Below are positions 1 through 10,053 of a DNA stretch of 64,000 nucleotides, piece after piece; the first letter of the stretch is position 1; every line of letters starts with the position of its first letter. The DNA is from an uncultured Prevotellaceae bacterium. Its GTDB lineage: Bacteria; Bacteroidota; Bacteroidia; Bacteroidales; Bacteroidaceae. The notes below the pieces were generated by a model. It saw only the letters and a program-made list of their open reading frames with translations. It had not been told where the DNA came from and searched no databases. A program made the translations under genes and the position numbers. Location of the stretch: the NCBI GenBank assembly GCA_947176535.1, contig CAMWQU010000006.1, positions 1 through 64,000 of the forward strand. The letters run 5' to 3'.

Positions 1-83
1 AATACCTAAAAGAGGCTAAGACTATTTTCGAGAATGCCGAAAGTGCGGTGAATCCTCACCCAACAGAATTTGGAAATAACTAA
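1..83 (+). CDS. bamD: BamD-type outer-membrane assembly lipoprotein, C-terminal end only
   Basis: Only the last 26 codons are inside the window; the reading frame enters at base 3 and stops with TAA at 81-83. The visible tail reads YLKEAKTIFENAESAVNPH and then a few polar residues, which resembles the final helix of Bacteroidetes BamD (a TPR lipoprotein of the BAM complex that helps insert outer-membrane beta-barrels). The stronger argument is context: bamD, an omega-like RNA polymerase subunit and a DUF4293 gene are a familiar order in Bacteroidales. The 27-bp gap to the next start suggests co-transcription. The fragment is too short to assign on sequence alone. Confidence 0.6.
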   Translation, partial: YLKEAKTIFENAESAVNPHPTEFGNN

Positions 84-110
84 AAAAGAAAATTAAAAGA
101 TTTATATAAC

Positions 111-446
111 ATGGACTACAAGAAAACAGCAGCACCTACCAGTACGGTAACCCGTGACATCATGAATTTGTGCAAGGACACTGACAACATTTACGAAAGC
201 ATTGCCATTATCGGTAAACGTGCAAACCAGATTTCAGTAGACATCAAGCAGGAACTATCAAAGAAATTACAAGAGTTTGCTTCTTCTACAGACAACCTTG
301 ACGAGGTGTTTGAGAATCGTGAACAAATTGAAATATCTCGCTTCTACGAGAAGATGCCAAAGCCTTCTTTGATTGCCACACAAGAATTTATTGAGGGAAA
401 AGTTTATTTCCGCAACCCGACAGCCGAGACCACGACTGAAGATTAA
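111..446 (+). CDS. rpoZ: RNA polymerase omega/Rpb6-like small subunit
   Basis: The 111-residue product matches the Bacteroidetes omega-like protein annotated as an RNA polymerase Rpb6 family member. Residues about 25-60 (NIYESIAIIGKRANQIS followed by a lysine-rich helix) correspond to the conserved omega core helix that latches on the beta-prime C-terminus and helps RNA polymerase assembly. The rest of the chain is charged and soluble, with no signal peptide. It sits 27 bp after the bamD tail and 6 bp before the DUF4293 gene, so the three look like one operon. The start at 111 is the only ATG that gives the conserved N-terminus. Family and role are inferred from similarity. Confidence 0.85.
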   Translation: MDYKKTAAPTSTVTRDIMNLCKDTDNIYESIAIIGKRANQISVDIKQELSKKLQEFASSTDNLDEVFENREQIEISRFYEKMPKPSLIATQEFIEGKVYFRNPTAETTTED

Positions 447-452
447 GAAGTC

Positions 453-908
453 ATGATTCAACGCATACAATCCCTTTATCTTCTCATATCGGCCATATTG
501 GGTGTGGTGTGTCTGAGTATGCCTTTGGGATATTTCTGCACGGCACAAGGAGAACGGATTTCCGATCTTTACAACCTATGGCTGAAAATAAACGAGACAG
601 AAACCCATGAGTTTACGTGGGCCCTATTCGCTTTACTGACGGGTATCAGTGCATTGACATTCCTTAATATCTTCCTTTTCCGTCGGCGTGCCCTACAAAT
701 GCGCGTCGCAGTGCTTTGTATGATCTTACTATTAGGTTACTACGCTTTCTTTGGAGTGCTCCTCTATATCGCACACGGAAACGGATATGTCTTTACACCG
801 CATGTTACGGCAGCATTTCCCGCCGTATGCATCATTTTGAACTATTTGGCTTTTCGGGGTATCTTGAAAGATGAATTGTTGATTAAGTCATTGGATAGAC
901 TAAGATAG
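453..908 (+). CDS. DUF4293 family integral membrane protein
   Basis: The 151-residue product has four hydrophobic segments, at about residues 5-28, 55-76, 86-108 and 118-138. The N-terminus MIQRIQSLYLLI is typical of DUF4293, a Bacteroidetes-specific membrane family of unknown function that regularly follows the omega-like subunit gene. It starts 6 bp after that gene, so translational coupling is likely. There is no signal peptidase site and no catalytic motif. Its 3' end faces the 3' end of the next minus-strand gene with only 7 bp between the stop codons and no recognisable terminator hairpin there. Confidence 0.8.
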   Translation: MIQRIQSLYLLISAILGVVCLSMPLGYFCTAQGERISDLYNLWLKINETETHEFTWALFALLTGISALTFLNIFLFRRRALQMRVAVLCMILLLGYYAFFGVLLYIAHGNGYVFTPHVTAAFPAVCIILNYLAFRGILKDELLIKSLDRLR

Positions 909-915
909 TTCGTTT

Positions 916-1629
916 TTACTTCCGACGGAATAAATCGAATAGATAAGTCGCTTTAGCCACGATAGTTCCGTTTGCAGAACGCCCGAAAGGGTCGGACTTA
1001 CCATCGTGAAACATGTTTGAAAGGCCGTAATAATAGCGGCCTTCAATCATGAAATGCCCTGCATGACGGGTATTGACTTCCAGACCTAAACCACCGGTAA
1101 TACCATATTCGAACGTATTCTGAATGGGCAGGTCATATTGCTGTGTAACATGATTGGGACGCGATGCCAAAGTTTCACTGCTCCACTCCCCTCCCCGTTT
1201 ATCCCGGTCATTAAGATAAAAATCCACCTGAGGCCCTAAAACGAGGAATCCCATCACTCCCTTTTCTTCCCGTCCGAAACCGAGACGCGCCAACAGTGGC
1301 ATCTGAATATAATTAACGGTACGGCTGTATGTATCACTGCTGGTCTCAATCACTTCTTTCCACCCCAACTGCGCATAGTTAGCTTCAAACTGCAAGGCAC
1401 ACAACACCTTGAAGTATTTTTCACAAGTATAGCGCAGCGTAAGTCCCATACTTGCACCGCCATGATAGCCTTGTTTGATTGTAGGATCAAAAGAGACTTT
1501 ATTCAATACATATCCCCCATTCACGCCAAGTGCCAGTGCATTGCGATATTCACCAACTTGAGCCTTTGCAGCATTCTGAAAAGCAAAGTGAATATTGAAA
1601 ATCAGCAAAATCAAGATAATACGTCTCAT
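916..1629 (-). CDS. Outer-membrane beta-barrel protein (PorT/OmpW-like fold)
   Basis: The 237-residue product starts with a signal peptide (MRRIILILLIFNIHFAFQ, cleavage near AKAQ). The rest has alternating hydrophobic and polar residues with repeated aromatic strand ends, for example GLTLRYTCEKYFKVLCALQF and FEYGITGGLGLEVN, as expected of an 8-10 stranded barrel of the Bacteroidetes PorT-like porin-family group. It ends in lysine rather than an aromatic residue. Its ATG overlaps the stop of the upstream gene by four bases (ATGA at 1626-1629), so both are translated from one message. The ligand or partner is unknown. Confidence 0.7.
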   Translation of the reverse strand: MRRIILILLIFNIHFAFQNAAKAQVGEYRNALALGVNGGYVLNKVSFDPTIKQGYHGGASMGLTLRYTCEKYFKVLCALQFEANYAQLGWKEVIETSSDTYSRTVNYIQMPLLARLGFGREEKGVMGFLVLGPQVDFYLNDRDKRGGEWSSETLASRPNHVTQQYDLPIQNTFEYGITGGLGLEVNTRHAGHFMIEGRYYYGLSNMFHDGKSDPFGRSANGTIVAKATYLFDLFRRK

Positions 1630-2741
1630 TTCAGCACTTGAATGGTTTTGTTTGTCGTATAATGAACCAATAACGCATACAGATTGACAAAGCCCCCTTG
1701 CTCGCCCACACGCTGGAAGCGGAAGCCATGCTGCAAAGGACGTTGTTCTAATACGTTCTGTTGCCTGTCGAAGTCATCACCCAAGGTAGCAATACCCTGC
1801 AGAAAATAATTGCCTAAATCGTAGCCCAACATACCCGCACGTGGAAAAGTGTTTCGCATGGTAGAGCCGAAGTTCTGCTGATAGTTCTGCTCAAATTTTG
1901 CCACGCGCCCGCTTAAAGGATTACGAAAATAAGGAGAATACACATAGGTATCAAACAGATAGAAATCCTGAAGATGCTCCTTCGTATAAGTCAGCCACTC
2001 CGGATAACCAAGCAGAGATATTTTATATTGAGGATATTTCTGCTGATAAGACTTCAGATTCACCAGCAACTGATTGAGAGCCGTGTTGCTACGACTGTCA
2101 AGAAGAATCACGTTGCGCCGGAACTGGTTAAGAGCACGGTCGAACGCGAACTCATCAGCGTTTGCGGCAAGCGTAGTTGTCTGCATATTATGTAGGGACA
2201 AGACTTGCTTGATATGCTCCACAAAGGAACCTCCGCGAGCATCTGCCTCTCCACTATGGCATATTATAAAATTGCTATCCTCCAGAGAATTAAGGACAAG
2301 TGTCGTGATAGCGGGATAAAGCAATTCCTGAGTAACCCCTACCTGATAAATCCACGGATTACTATAAACCTGCGGACAAGGCGTATTGAAAGGAAGTACC
2401 ATGCGAATCCGGTGCTGCCGGCAATACTCGGACAAAGAGGTTACTTGCACGGCATCCGCCGGGCCAAAAATGACATCCATTTCCTGCAAAGCCGGATTCT
2501 TCAGCACTTCCTGAAGCTGCGTTTCCGAAGCACCACAATCCGCCGCATAGACGTCCACATTTATCCCTTTTTCCTTTGCCTGCTCTACGGCCATCAACAG
2601 GCCTTGATAAAATTCGATAAACGTCGTTCCACGTTCTGTTTTTTCCTTTAGAGGTAGCAATACGCCTATGCGCACCGACGAAGCTGCATACAACGCGAGC
2701 TCCAGCAGGCATAGCCCAAAGAAAATAAATAAGCGTTTCAT
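1626..2741 (-). CDS. Secreted periplasmic-binding-fold protein (LivJ/Peripla_BP_6-like)
   Basis: I choose the ATG at 2741 because MKRLFIFFGLCLLELALYAASS is a good signal peptide; the open frame runs 20 codons further upstream, but that stretch carries the promoter. The 371-residue product has the two-lobed type I periplasmic-binding fold. The first lobe contains VRIGVLLPLKE, then a GPADA segment equivalent to the ligand-hinge motif of LivJ-like proteins, and the second lobe includes NVILLDSRSNTALNQLL. Related Bacteroidetes proteins often carry LysM domains before this fold; none is present here. No ABC transporter genes are adjacent, so it may be a structural or sensory envelope protein. It overlaps the downstream beta-barrel gene by 4 bp. 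Confidence 0.7.
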   Translation of the reverse strand: MKRLFIFFGLCLLELALYAASSVRIGVLLPLKEKTERGTTFIEFYQGLLMAVEQAKEKGINVDVYAADCGASETQLQEVLKNPALQEMDVIFGPADAVQVTSLSEYCRQHRIRMVLPFNTPCPQVYSNPWIYQVGVTQELLYPAITTLVLNSLEDSNFIICHSGEADARGGSFVEHIKQVLSLHNMQTTTLAANADEFAFDRALNQFRRNVILLDSRSNTALNQLLVNLKSYQQKYPQYKISLLGYPEWLTYTKEHLQDFYLFDTYVYSPYFRNPLSGRVAKFEQNYQQNFGSTMRNTFPRAGMLGYDLGNYFLQGIATLGDDFDRQQNVLEQRPLQHGFRFQRVGEQGGFVNLYALLVHYTTNKTIQVLK

Positions 2742-2766
2742 AAATACTTTTTTCAATTTATAGGGG

Positions 2767-2797
2767 CAAATATACGACGAAGTGAGCGAAAAAACAA
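2767..2797 (-). promoter_or_regulatory. Bacteroidetes-type promoter for the 1626-2741 operon
   Basis: On the minus strand TTG (2795-2797) is followed after 20 bp by TATATTTG (2767-2774), which fits the TTG-N19-21-TAnnTTTG promoter of Bacteroidetes. It lies 25 bp before the chosen start codon. The surrounding CGCTCACTT sequence recurs at the rubrerythrin promoter. Confidence 0.7.
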
Positions 2798-2881
2798 GCA
2801 TTGCAGACTTTTTCCGAGCGTTAGCCTATAAAACAAGGAGCTTAAACAAGGAACTACGCGTAAAAGGAAACGAAGATTAGT

Positions 2882-2947
2882 TTATTCAAAGGCGACCGGT
2901 TAATTATTCAAAGGTGAGCGAATAATTAACCGGTCGCCTTTGAATAA
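2882..2947. repeat. Family A palindromic array, copy 1 (three 22-bp modules)
   Basis: The 66 bp form a perfect 28-bp inverted repeat (2882-2909 against 2920-2947) around a 10-base centre, AAAGGTGAGC. It can also be read as three consecutive 22-bp modules: the third is the exact reverse complement of the first, and the middle one starts TTATTCAAAGG and ends GAATAA. It lies in the 389-bp divergent spacer between the genes ending upstream at 2741 and starting at 3131. No T-run follows, so it is not a usual terminator. Copy 2 is at 34758-34823. Nothing else besides the two promoters is recognisable in this spacer. Confidence 0.85.
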
Positions 2948-3101
2948 TATAATCCTCCTAAGGACGGGAGACGTACTTTACGAGAATCCGCCCTTATTTT
3001 TCTATCTGCTCACGGAATCTTTTACGGGCGATAATTGCGTTTAATTCAGGCAAGGCGCAAAAAACTCTACGTTTTATCCATGTATTTATAAGAAAAATCC
3101 G

Positions 3102-3109
3102 TATCTTTG
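3102..3109 (+). promoter_or_regulatory. -7 promoter element (TATCTTTG)
   Basis: TATCTTTG matches TAnnTTTG and lies 21 bp before the start at 3131. I see no clear TTG at the -33 position. Confidence 0.55.
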
Positions 3110-3130
3110 TCTTTGTTATAAGAATACGAT

Positions 3131-3844
3131 ATGATGAAAAAAACGATTCTACTTTCAGCATTATACTTATGGGTGATGGCAATAGCAGGATGGGCCCAGA
3201 CGGTCAATCCGACGGCTTTATACATCACGACGGAGGGTGAAGAAATTGAAGATGCCGCAGGTGGGCAAAGTGCTCCTCTGCAGGCCCACTTCACGGCGCA
3301 CCCATCGGATTTGGGAGAGTATTCGGCCCGCTATGAGTGGAAAATATACCGACCGGGAGAGGCACACACTCCTTTGTTACATCGCTTTGAAGAAAACGTA
3401 GACTACACGTTCACGGAAAGCGGGTCGTTTTATGTACAACTGTATGCCACCTTTATATGCGGAAACGACACCATCGTCTTCCCGGAAGAAGGCGAAGCCA
3501 ATCCCATACAGGTAACCATCAGCGAAAGCAAACTGGAATTTCCCAATGCTTTTTCTCCCAACGGCGACGGCTTCAATGACGTGTACAAGGCGAAGGACGG
3601 TTTTCAGAGCATCGTAGAGTTCAAGGCAACCATCTTCAACCGTTGGGGACAGAAAATATACTCGTGGTCAGACCTCAATGGCGGATGGGACGGCAAATGG
3701 AACGGCCATACGGTTAAGGACGGGGTCTACTATGTGGTTGTGCAAGCCCGTGGGGCCGATGGACGAAAATACAACATCCGCAAAGATGTGAATGTCATCA
3801 AAGGATATAATAACGAAAGCAAGGCAATCGGAAATGGCGAATAA
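3131..3844 (+). CDS. Secreted protein with gliding-motility-type (CHU_C) C-terminal domain
   Basis: The 237-residue product begins with a signal peptide ([20 protein letters not shown], cleavage near GWAQ). Residues about 25-135 look like a PKD/Ig-type beta sandwich ([23 protein letters not shown]). Residues about 138-225 match the gliding-motility-associated C-terminal domain: [44 protein letters not shown]. In Bacteroidetes this domain (T9SS type B) is linked to export through the type IX secretion system and to the cell surface. The ATG at 3134 is an equally good start. The 3' end overlaps the uvrA start by 11 bp. Confidence 0.8.
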   Translation: MMKKTILLSALYLWVMAIAGWAQTVNPTALYITTEGEEIEDAAGGQSAPLQAHFTAHPSDLGEYSARYEWKIYRPGEAHTPLLHRFEENVDYTFTESGSFYVQLYATFICGNDTIVFPEEGEANPIQVTISESKLEFPNAFSPNGDGFNDVYKAKDGFQSIVEFKATIFNRWGQKIYSWSDLNGGWDGKWNGHTVKDGVYYVVVQARGADGRKYNIRKDVNVIKGYNNESKAIGNGE

Positions 3845-6671
3845 CAAAGGGGAAATTAAGGTATGGGGGGCTCGCGTCCACAACCTGAAGAATATAGATG
3901 TTGAGATTCCGCGCCAGAGCCTTACCGTTATCACGGGACTGAGCGGAAGCGGAAAGTCCAGTCTGGCTTTTGACACTATTTTTGCCGAGGGGCAACGTAG
4001 ATATATCGAAACGTTCTCTGCTTACGCCCGCAATTTTCTCGGCAACATGGAACGGCCGGATGTTGATAAAATAACAGGACTTTCGCCCGTCATCAGCATC
4101 GAACAGAAAACAACAAACAAGAATCCACGCTCGACTGTCGGTACGACAACCGAGATTTACGACTTCCTGCGTCTCCTTTATGCCCGCGTGGGAGAGGCGT
4201 TCTCGTATGTGACGAATGAGCGTATGGTGAAATACACCGAGGAGCAAATCGTCAATCTGCTGCTAAATGATTACCTCGGACGAAAGGTATATTTGCTGGC
4301 ACCGTTTGTCAAGAACCGAAAGGGACATTATAAGGAGCTGTTCGAGACGGTGCAGAAAAAGGGCTACTTGTATGTCCGTGTGGATGGCGAAATCAGAGAA
4401 ATAGAGCCGGGGATGCAACTCGACCGATACAAGAATCACAGCATCGAGGTTGTGGTAGACAGATTGGTCGTTAAGGAAACTGACGACCACAGGCTACAGA
4501 ATAGCGTAACCAATACGCTGAAACAAGGCGATGGACTGATGATGGTTTATGACGTTCAGAACGAAGAGATACGCCACTACAGCCGCCGCCTCATGTGTCC
4601 CACAAGCGGCATTTCATACGGCGACCCTGCGCCACACGATTTTTCGTTTAACAGCCCGCAAGGTGCCTGTCCGCATTGTAAAGGACTGGGATATGTGTCA
4701 CTTATCGACCGTAATCTTATCATCCCCGACAAGAGTCTTTCTATCCATGATGGGGCAATCGTGCCGCTCGGGAAGTGGAAAAACAGTATCATCTTCTGGC
4801 AAATACAGGCTATACTGGACAAGCACGGCTTCACGGTGAACGACCCCATAAGTAAACTCAACGATGAAGTCCTGAACGAGATTCTCAACGGTAGCATCGA
4901 GCGGTTGCGTATTCCTTCGGACGTGACAAAAACGTCTAATGACTATTATTGCACGTTTGAGGGGTTGGTGAAGTACATCCGCACCACTCAGGAGAACGAC
5001 CAAAGGGCTACGGCTCAGAAGTGGGTGGGACAATTCAGCCGGGACTGCCAATGCCCTGAATGTCACGGGCAACGTCTAAACCGGCAAGCCCTGCATTTTC
5101 GCATTGCCGACAAAAACATTGCCGAACTCTCTGCAATGGATCTTGAAGAGCTATACCGTTGGTTGGAGCAACTGGACGCCCGACTGACCGAGCACCAACG
5201 CAAAATAGCTCCCGAAATACTGAAAGAAATACGTACACGACTAAAATTTCTTCTCGATGTGGGTCTCGGTTATCTCTCGCTCAACCGTGCTTCCGCGTCA
5301 CTATCGGGCGGCGAAAGTCAGCGCATCCGCCTGGCCACGCAGATTGGCAGTCAGTTGGTGAATGTACTCTACATTCTGGATGAACCGAGCATCGGACTGC
5401 ATCAGCGTGACAATCAGCGGCTCATCCACTCGCTGAAGGCACTACGCGATACGGGTAATACGGTCATTGTCGTTGAACATGATGAGGACATGATGCGCGC
5501 CGCCGATTGGATAGTGGACATTGGGCCATGTGCCGGTCGCAAGGGAGGTGAAGTTGTGTTTCAGGGTACATTCCCCGATATGCTGAAAGCCGATACGCTC
5601 ACAAGTCGGTACCTGAAGAATCCCCTTTCGTCGCTTGAGAAGAGAAAAGAGGATGCTTCTTCCTCGGAAAGAACCGAAAGAGAATTGTCGGGCGAGCATA
5701 TTTCCCTTTATGGCTGTCGCGGCAATAATCTGAAGAATGTAGATATTACACTCCCCCTCGGCACATTCATTTGTGTTACGGGTGTCAGCGGAAGCGGTAA
5801 ATCCACACTCATCAACGAAACGCTATACCCCATTCTTTCCCAACACTTCTATCGCTCTCTAAAAGTTCCCCTGACCTACGACCGCATCGAAGGACTGGAG
5901 TACATCGACAAAGTTGTCAATGTAGACCAAAGTCCGTTAGGCCGCACGCCACGTTCCAATCCAGCTACATATACTGGAATCTTCAACGACATACGCGACC
6001 TCTATGCTCAACTTCCGGAAGCCAAAATCCGGGGATACAAGCCGGGCCGTTTCTCGTTTAACGTCAAGGGAGGCCGGTGTGAAACGTGTTCGGGCAATGG
6101 CTACCGCACAATTGAAATGAATTTCCTACCGGACGTGTATGTCCCCTGTGAGGAGTGTCACGGCAAACGCTATAATCGCGAGACACTGGAAGTCCGCTTC
6201 AAAGGCAAAAGCATTGCCGATGTGCTTGATATGACAATCAATCAGGCCGTAGAGTTCTTTGAAAATCAACCGCAGATTCTCGGAAAGGTCAAAGTTCTTC
6301 AGGATGTAGGTCTGGGATATATCAAGCTCGGTCAGCCCAGTACGACCCTGTCGGGCGGCGAAAGTCAGCGTGTCAAACTGGGAACAGAACTCTCGAAGCG
6401 CGAGACAGGGCACACGCTTTATATCCTCGACGAACCGACGACAGGTCTACACTTCGAGGACATCCGCGTCTTGCTCTCTGTCCTGAACCGCCTTGTAGAC
6501 AAGGGAAATACTGTTGTCGTCATCGAGCATAACCTCGACGTCATCCGTGCCGCCGATTACCTCATCGACATGGGGCCCGAGGGCGGCCGACAAGGTGGCA
6601 ATCTACTGTTCCAAGGCTCTCCCGAAGCACTGAAAGCCGCAGGCATAGGATACACGAGCCAATACCTCTAA
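3834..6671 (+). CDS. uvrA: Excinuclease ABC subunit A
   Basis: UvrA recognises bulky DNA lesions in nucleotide excision repair and loads UvrB. The 945-residue protein has both ABC ATPase modules: Walker [10 protein letters not shown] (about residue 34) with signature [12 protein letters not shown] (about 486), and GVSGSGKST with [12 protein letters not shown]. The zinc modules are present: the C-terminal one has CETC and CEEC, and a middle CPEC is seen. The N-terminal module reads CPTSG at about residue 257 where E. coli has CPxCG, so one expected cysteine is missing; CPHC follows. I take the ATG at 3834 because [19 protein letters not shown] is the family N-terminus; an in-frame ATG at 3792 would add 14 residues. 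It overlaps the upstream gene by 11 bp. Confidence 0.97.
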   Translation: MANNKGEIKVWGARVHNLKNIDVEIPRQSLTVITGLSGSGKSSLAFDTIFAEGQRRYIETFSAYARNFLGNMERPDVDKITGLSPVISIEQKTTNKNPRSTVGTTTEIYDFLRLLYARVGEAFSYVTNERMVKYTEEQIVNLLLNDYLGRKVYLLAPFVKNRKGHYKELFETVQKKGYLYVRVDGEIREIEPGMQLDRYKNHSIEVVVDRLVVKETDDHRLQNSVTNTLKQGDGLMMVYDVQNEEIRHYSRRLMCPTSGISYGDPAPHDFSFNSPQGACPHCKGLGYVSLIDRNLIIPDKSLSIHDGAIVPLGKWKNSIIFWQIQAILDKHGFTVNDPISKLNDEVLNEILNGSIERLRIPSDVTKTSNDYYCTFEGLVKYIRTTQENDQRATAQKWVGQFSRDCQCPECHGQRLNRQALHFRIADKNIAELSAMDLEELYRWLEQLDARLTEHQRKIAPEILKEIRTRLKFLLDVGLGYLSLNRASASLSGGESQRIRLATQIGSQLVNVLYILDEPSIGLHQRDNQRLIHSLKALRDTGNTVIVVEHDEDMMRAADWIVDIGPCAGRKGGEVVFQGTFPDMLKADTLTSRYLKNPLSSLEKRKEDASSSERTERELSGEHISLYGCRGNNLKNVDITLPLGTFICVTGVSGSGKSTLINETLYPILSQHFYRSLKVPLTYDRIEGLEYIDKVVNVDQSPLGRTPRSNPATYTGIFNDIRDLYAQLPEAKIRGYKPGRFSFNVKGGRCETCSGNGYRTIEMNFLPDVYVPCEECHGKRYNRETLEVRFKGKSIADVLDMTINQAVEFFENQPQILGKVKVLQDVGLGYIKLGQPSTTLSGGESQRVKLGTELSKRETGHTLYILDEPTTGLHFEDIRVLLSVLNRLVDKGNTVVVIEHNLDVIRAADYLIDMGPEGGRQGGNLLFQGSPEALKAAGIGYTSQYL

Positions 6672-6717
6672 AGCAATTTAGCACAATAAAGATTAGAATT
6701 TATTCATAATTATTTCC

Positions 6718-6725
6718 TACCTTTG
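6718..6725 (+). promoter_or_regulatory. -7 promoter element (TACCTTTG) of slyD-aroC
   Basis: TACCTTTG lies 34 bp before the slyD start, in the 88-bp gap after uvrA. A TTG at -33 is not evident. Confidence 0.65.
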
Positions 6726-6759
6726 CAGAAACATATATCAACATAAATTTCAAAGAAGT

Positions 6760-7356
6760 ATGTCAGAAATCAAACCAAACTTACATGTGGCTGTAGCCTA
6801 TCGGTTGTACACAAAAGATAGTGACGGAAAGCGCGAACTTGTCGAAGAAGCAACGAAAGAGCAGCCGTTCCAGTTTGTGAGCGGACTGGGCATGACGCTC
6901 GATGACTTCGAGGGACAGATTGTGAATTTGCAGAAAGATGCCGAGTTCGACTTTGAGCTAACTCCCGAACAGGCTTACGGAGAGTACGAACAGGAACGTG
7001 TTATCACGGTGCCTCGCACTACATTCGAAATTGACGGCAGACTTGACAAGCAGTACATCTATAAGGGTGCCATCGTTCCCTTGCAGAATGCCGACGGTCA
7101 GCGTTTCAACGGGTTAATCACCGAAATCGGCGAAACGGAAGTCGTTGTAGACCTGAACCATCCTCTGGCAGGCAAGTCCCTTATTTTCGTGGGCGAGATG
7201 GTAGACATCCGCGAAGCCACGAAAGAGGAAATCACCGCCACATTAAAGATGATTACCGGCGAAGGCGGCTGCGGTTGCGGTTGTGAAGACTGCGAAGGAT
7301 GCGGTCACGACCACGAACACGGCGACCACTGCGGATGCGGACATTGCCATGCGTAA
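6760..7356 (+). CDS. slyD: SlyD-like FKBP-type peptidyl-prolyl isomerase with metal-binding tail
   Basis: SlyD is a cytoplasmic prolyl isomerase and chaperone that also binds nickel and zinc. In this 198-residue protein the FKBP half-domains flank an IF insert: residues about 45-75 contain [16 protein letters not shown], followed by [14 protein letters not shown]. The last 30 residues hold eight cysteines and six histidines in runs such as [17 protein letters not shown], typical of the SlyD metal tail. The stop overlaps the aroC start by 8 bp, so aroC is probably translated by coupling. That pairing is unexpected functionally and probably reflects only shared expression. Confidence 0.9.
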   Translation: MSEIKPNLHVAVAYRLYTKDSDGKRELVEEATKEQPFQFVSGLGMTLDDFEGQIVNLQKDAEFDFELTPEQAYGEYEQERVITVPRTTFEIDGRLDKQYIYKGAIVPLQNADGQRFNGLITEIGETEVVVDLNHPLAGKSLIFVGEMVDIREATKEEITATLKMITGEGGCGCGCEDCEGCGHDHEHGDHCGCGHCHA

Positions 7357-8428
7357 CACTTTCGGTCATATCTTCCGCCTGACAAGTTTCGGTGAGAGCC
7401 ACGGAGCGGCCATCGGTGGTGTCATTGATGGTATGCCGGCCAATATTGAGTTCGATTTGGAGTTCATTCAAAGCGAACTCGACCGCCGTCGTCCCGGCCA
7501 AAGCAAACTGACCACCGCCCGACAGGAGAGCGACCGCGTGGAAGTGTTGAGCGGCGTGTTCGACGGACGAACGACTGGGCAGCCCATAGGGTTCATTGTG
7601 CGCAATACCAATCAGCACAGCAACGACTACGACGAACTACGCGACGTGTTTCGGCCTAGCCATGCCGATTTCACTTATTTTCACAAGTACGGCATCCGCG
7701 ATCACCGTGGCGGCGGTCGTTCGTCTGCACGCGAAACAATCAGCCGGGTCGTGGCAGGTGCTTTTGCCAAGTTGGCTCTTCGCCAGTTAGGCATCACCAT
7801 TCAGGCCTACACCCAACAGGTCGGAGACATTTGCCTGAAAGGCTCATACAAGGATTATGACCTCGCCCAAGCGGAAATGAACGATGTACGCTGTCCCGAC
7901 CCTGCAACGGCAGAACGCATGGCCGCACTCATCTGCGACGTAAAAGCCGAAGGAGACACCATCGGCGGCGTAATAGCCTGCATCATTCAGGGCTGCCCCA
8001 TCGGACTGGGCGAGCCGGCTTTCGGCAAGCTGCATGCGGAACTGGGCCACGCCATGCTCAGCATCAATGCGGCCAAAGGCTTTGAATACGGCATGGGCTT
8101 CGCCGGTATGTGTCAGCGTGGCTCGGAGCAGAACGACATTTTCATGCCGGACGGAAACAGAGGAATCACGACAGCGACCAATCGCAGTGGTGGAATACAA
8201 GGTGGCATATCCAACGGGCAGGACATTTATTTCCGTGTCGCATTCAAGCCCGTGGCCACTCTGTTGCGTGAGCAGCAGACAGTTACAACCGAGGGAGAAC
8301 CCACTACGCTGAAAGCCCGCGGGCGACATGATGCCTGTGTCCTCCCCCGTGCAGTCCCCGTTGTGGAAGCAATGGCTGCCATAACCTTACTTGACAACTA
8401 TCTAATAAACAAAACCATACACCTATGA
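7349..8428 (+). CDS. aroC: Chorismate synthase
   Basis: AroC makes chorismate from EPSP, the last shikimate-pathway step, using reduced FMN. The 359-residue protein starts [19 protein letters not shown], the classic N-terminal signature. It contains [12 protein letters not shown] (about residue 115), [13 protein letters not shown] (about 275) and the C-terminal [14 protein letters not shown] choose the ATG at 7349, inside the slyD tail; an upstream in-frame ATG at 7283 is in the slyD metal tail and would add a non-family extension. It overlaps the next gene by 4 bp (ATGA at 8425), giving a coupled three-gene set. Confidence 0.97.
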   Translation: MRNTFGHIFRLTSFGESHGAAIGGVIDGMPANIEFDLEFIQSELDRRRPGQSKLTTARQESDRVEVLSGVFDGRTTGQPIGFIVRNTNQHSNDYDELRDVFRPSHADFTYFHKYGIRDHRGGGRSSARETISRVVAGAFAKLALRQLGITIQAYTQQVGDICLKGSYKDYDLAQAEMNDVRCPDPATAERMAALICDVKAEGDTIGGVIACIIQGCPIGLGEPAFGKLHAELGHAMLSINAAKGFEYGMGFAGMCQRGSEQNDIFMPDGNRGITTATNRSGGIQGGISNGQDIYFRVAFKPVATLLREQQTVTTEGEPTTLKARGRHDACVLPRAVPVVEAMAAITLLDNYLINKTIHL

Positions 8429-9252
8429 AGCGACTCTGCCTCTCTCTTTTCTGTCTTTGCCAACTGTCCCTTGCCCATTGCCAGTTTATCAACCGCAGCA
8501 CGGCTATTTGGCCGGGTGGTCTGCCGGATGGCGGGGAACAGAAAGAACTTGTATGGAAAGAGCGTCCCAACGACGGACGTTGTTTCTACGAAGTGACTAA
8601 TCCCACATTAGAGGCGTTCGTCCCCGAAGCCGAGAAGAGCAACGGAAAAGCCGTCATCGTCTGTCCGGGCGGTGCCTACGCAATGTTGGCTTACGAAAAG
8701 GAGGGACAGGAAATCGCCCTATGGCTTTCGTCACTCGGCTATAATGCCTACGTATTGGCCTATCGTGTGCCAAACAATCGCTTGGGAGCCCTTCAGGATG
8801 TGCAACGCGCCATCCGACTGGTGCGCAGCAAGGGAGCCACGCAAGTCGGGGTAATCGGTTTTTCGGCCGGCGCCAGTCTGTCGTGCCGCGCCTGCACCCG
8901 CTGGAATGAACCCGCCTACGAGGCAAATTCCAAGGACAAGACAGACACGCTTTCGTGTCGCCCCGACTTCGGCATACTCATCTATCCGGCTTACCTTGAC
9001 GAGGGCGAAAATCATACACTTACGCCCGAACTTACCGTCACAAAGGACACTCCTCCCCTCTTTGTTTTCGGCACGCAGGACGACATTCATTACAGCGGCC
9101 CCTCCGTTCCTGTAATCTTGGATGCCATGCAGCGCGCCGGAGCCCCTATCGAGGCACACTTCCTCGTCCGTGGAGGACACGGTTACGGCATGCGTCGCGG
9201 TGCAGGTCTTCTTTGGCCGGCTCTGGCAGAAGAGTGGCTAAAAGGTTTGTAG
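8425..9252 (+). CDS. Secreted alpha/beta-hydrolase (carbohydrate esterase-like)
   Basis: The 275-residue product has a signal peptide ([19 protein letters not shown]). Its alpha/beta-hydrolase fold resembles the BD-FAE/acetyl-xylan-esterase-like Abhydrolase_3 group. The oxyanion region is [15 protein letters not shown] (about residue 80), the nucleophile elbow is GFSAGAS (about 148), the acid is probably in FGTQDDIH, and the histidine is in [11 protein letters not shown]. The alternative GGAY in place of HGGG is common in this group. A cysteine near the mature N-terminus could even make it a lipoprotein, though the spacing is poor. It is coupled to aroC by ATGA and ends 33 bp before a strong terminator. 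The substrate is unknown. Confidence 0.75.
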   Translation: MKRLCLSLFCLCQLSLAHCQFINRSTAIWPGGLPDGGEQKELVWKERPNDGRCFYEVTNPTLEAFVPEAEKSNGKAVIVCPGGAYAMLAYEKEGQEIALWLSSLGYNAYVLAYRVPNNRLGALQDVQRAIRLVRSKGATQVGVIGFSAGASLSCRACTRWNEPAYEANSKDKTDTLSCRPDFGILIYPAYLDEGENHTLTPELTVTKDTPPLFVFGTQDDIHYSGPSVPVILDAMQRAGAPIEAHFLVRGGHGYGMRRGAGLLWPALAEEWLKGL

Positions 9253-9285
9253 AGAAGTGAATAAATAGCTGTTATATTGAGAATC

Positions 9286-9325
9286 GGCCCCTCAGGACAT
9301 CTGTCCTGAGGGGCCATTTTTTTTT
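9286..9325 (+). terminator. Rho-independent terminator of slyD-aroC-esterase
   Basis: A perfect 13-14 bp stem, GGCCCCTCAGGACA paired with its complement ending at 9315, has a three-base loop and is followed by nine T residues (9317-9325). No T-run is present on the other side, so it serves the plus strand. Confidence 0.95.
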
Positions 9326-9396
9326 CTCTAAATCCAAGGTCTGCCGTTAGCAAGTGCAGAACGTCAGAGATGGATTATCCGCACTTTCGCTTTACA

Positions 9397-9939
9397 TCAA
9401 TAATTCTCCGCACGCAACCGGAAGTAGCTCTGCGGATGGTCGCACGTGGGACAGATTTCGGGTGCCTTCTGACCGATGACAATATGGCCGCAATTAGAGC
9501 ACTGCCATACCATATCCCCCTCACGGGAAAATACCAGTCCTTCCTTGACATTCTTCAACAACTGGCGATAACGCTTTTCGTGCTCGCGCTCGACGGCGGC
9601 CACCAGAGCAAACTTCTCGGCAATCTCCGTAAAGCCCTCTTCACGGGCCTCACGAGCCATGCGGTCGTACATATCCGTCCACTCGAAGTTCTCACCCTCG
9701 GCGGCATCAGTCAGATTCTGCACGGTGTCGCCCACCGAACCGCCACAAAGAAACTTATACCACAGTTTGGCATGCTCCTTTTCGTTAGCAGCCGTTTCCT
9801 CAAAAATTTCAGCAATCTGCACGTAACCGTCCTTCTTGGCACGCGAGGCAAAATAAGTGTACTTGTTCCGTGCCATGGACTCTCCAGCAAAGGCTTCCTG
9901 CAAATTCTTCTCCGTCTTAGTTCCTTTTAAGTCTTTCAT
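9397..9939 (-). CDS. rbr: Rubrerythrin
   Basis: Rubrerythrin is a cytoplasmic non-haem di-iron peroxidase that protects anaerobes from hydrogen peroxide. The 180-residue protein has the four-helix di-iron domain, with [11 protein letters not shown] near residue 17-27 and [13 protein letters not shown] and [12 protein letters not shown] as the EXXH ligands. It ends with the rubredoxin-like domain CSNCGHIV with CPTCDHPQ holding the mononuclear iron. Length and domain order (di-iron first, rubredoxin last) are canonical. It has its own promoter and no partners. Confidence 0.96.
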   Translation of the reverse strand: MKDLKGTKTEKNLQEAFAGESMARNKYTYFASRAKKDGYVQIAEIFEETAANEKEHAKLWYKFLCGGSVGDTVQNLTDAAEGENFEWTDMYDRMAREAREEGFTEIAEKFALVAAVEREHEKRYRQLLKNVKEGLVFSREGDMVWQCSNCGHIVIGQKAPEICPTCDHPQSYFRLRAENY

Positions 9940-9979
9940 ATCCGAATTATTTAAGGGTTAAACATTGAAACTTCCGGGG

Positions 9980-10011
9980 CAAAGATACGAATAAGTGAGC
10001 GATTCCGCCAA
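9980..10011 (-). promoter_or_regulatory. Promoter of the rubrerythrin gene
   Basis: TTG (10009-10011), 21 bp, then TATCTTTG (9980-9987) on the minus strand, 40 bp before the start. The spacer carries CGCTCACTTATTCG, which resembles the same position of the 2767 promoter. Confidence 0.7.
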
Positions 10012-10053
10012 ATTTATCCCCATTTTTATTTGCTTCCCGCGTCCGGTTCCGGT

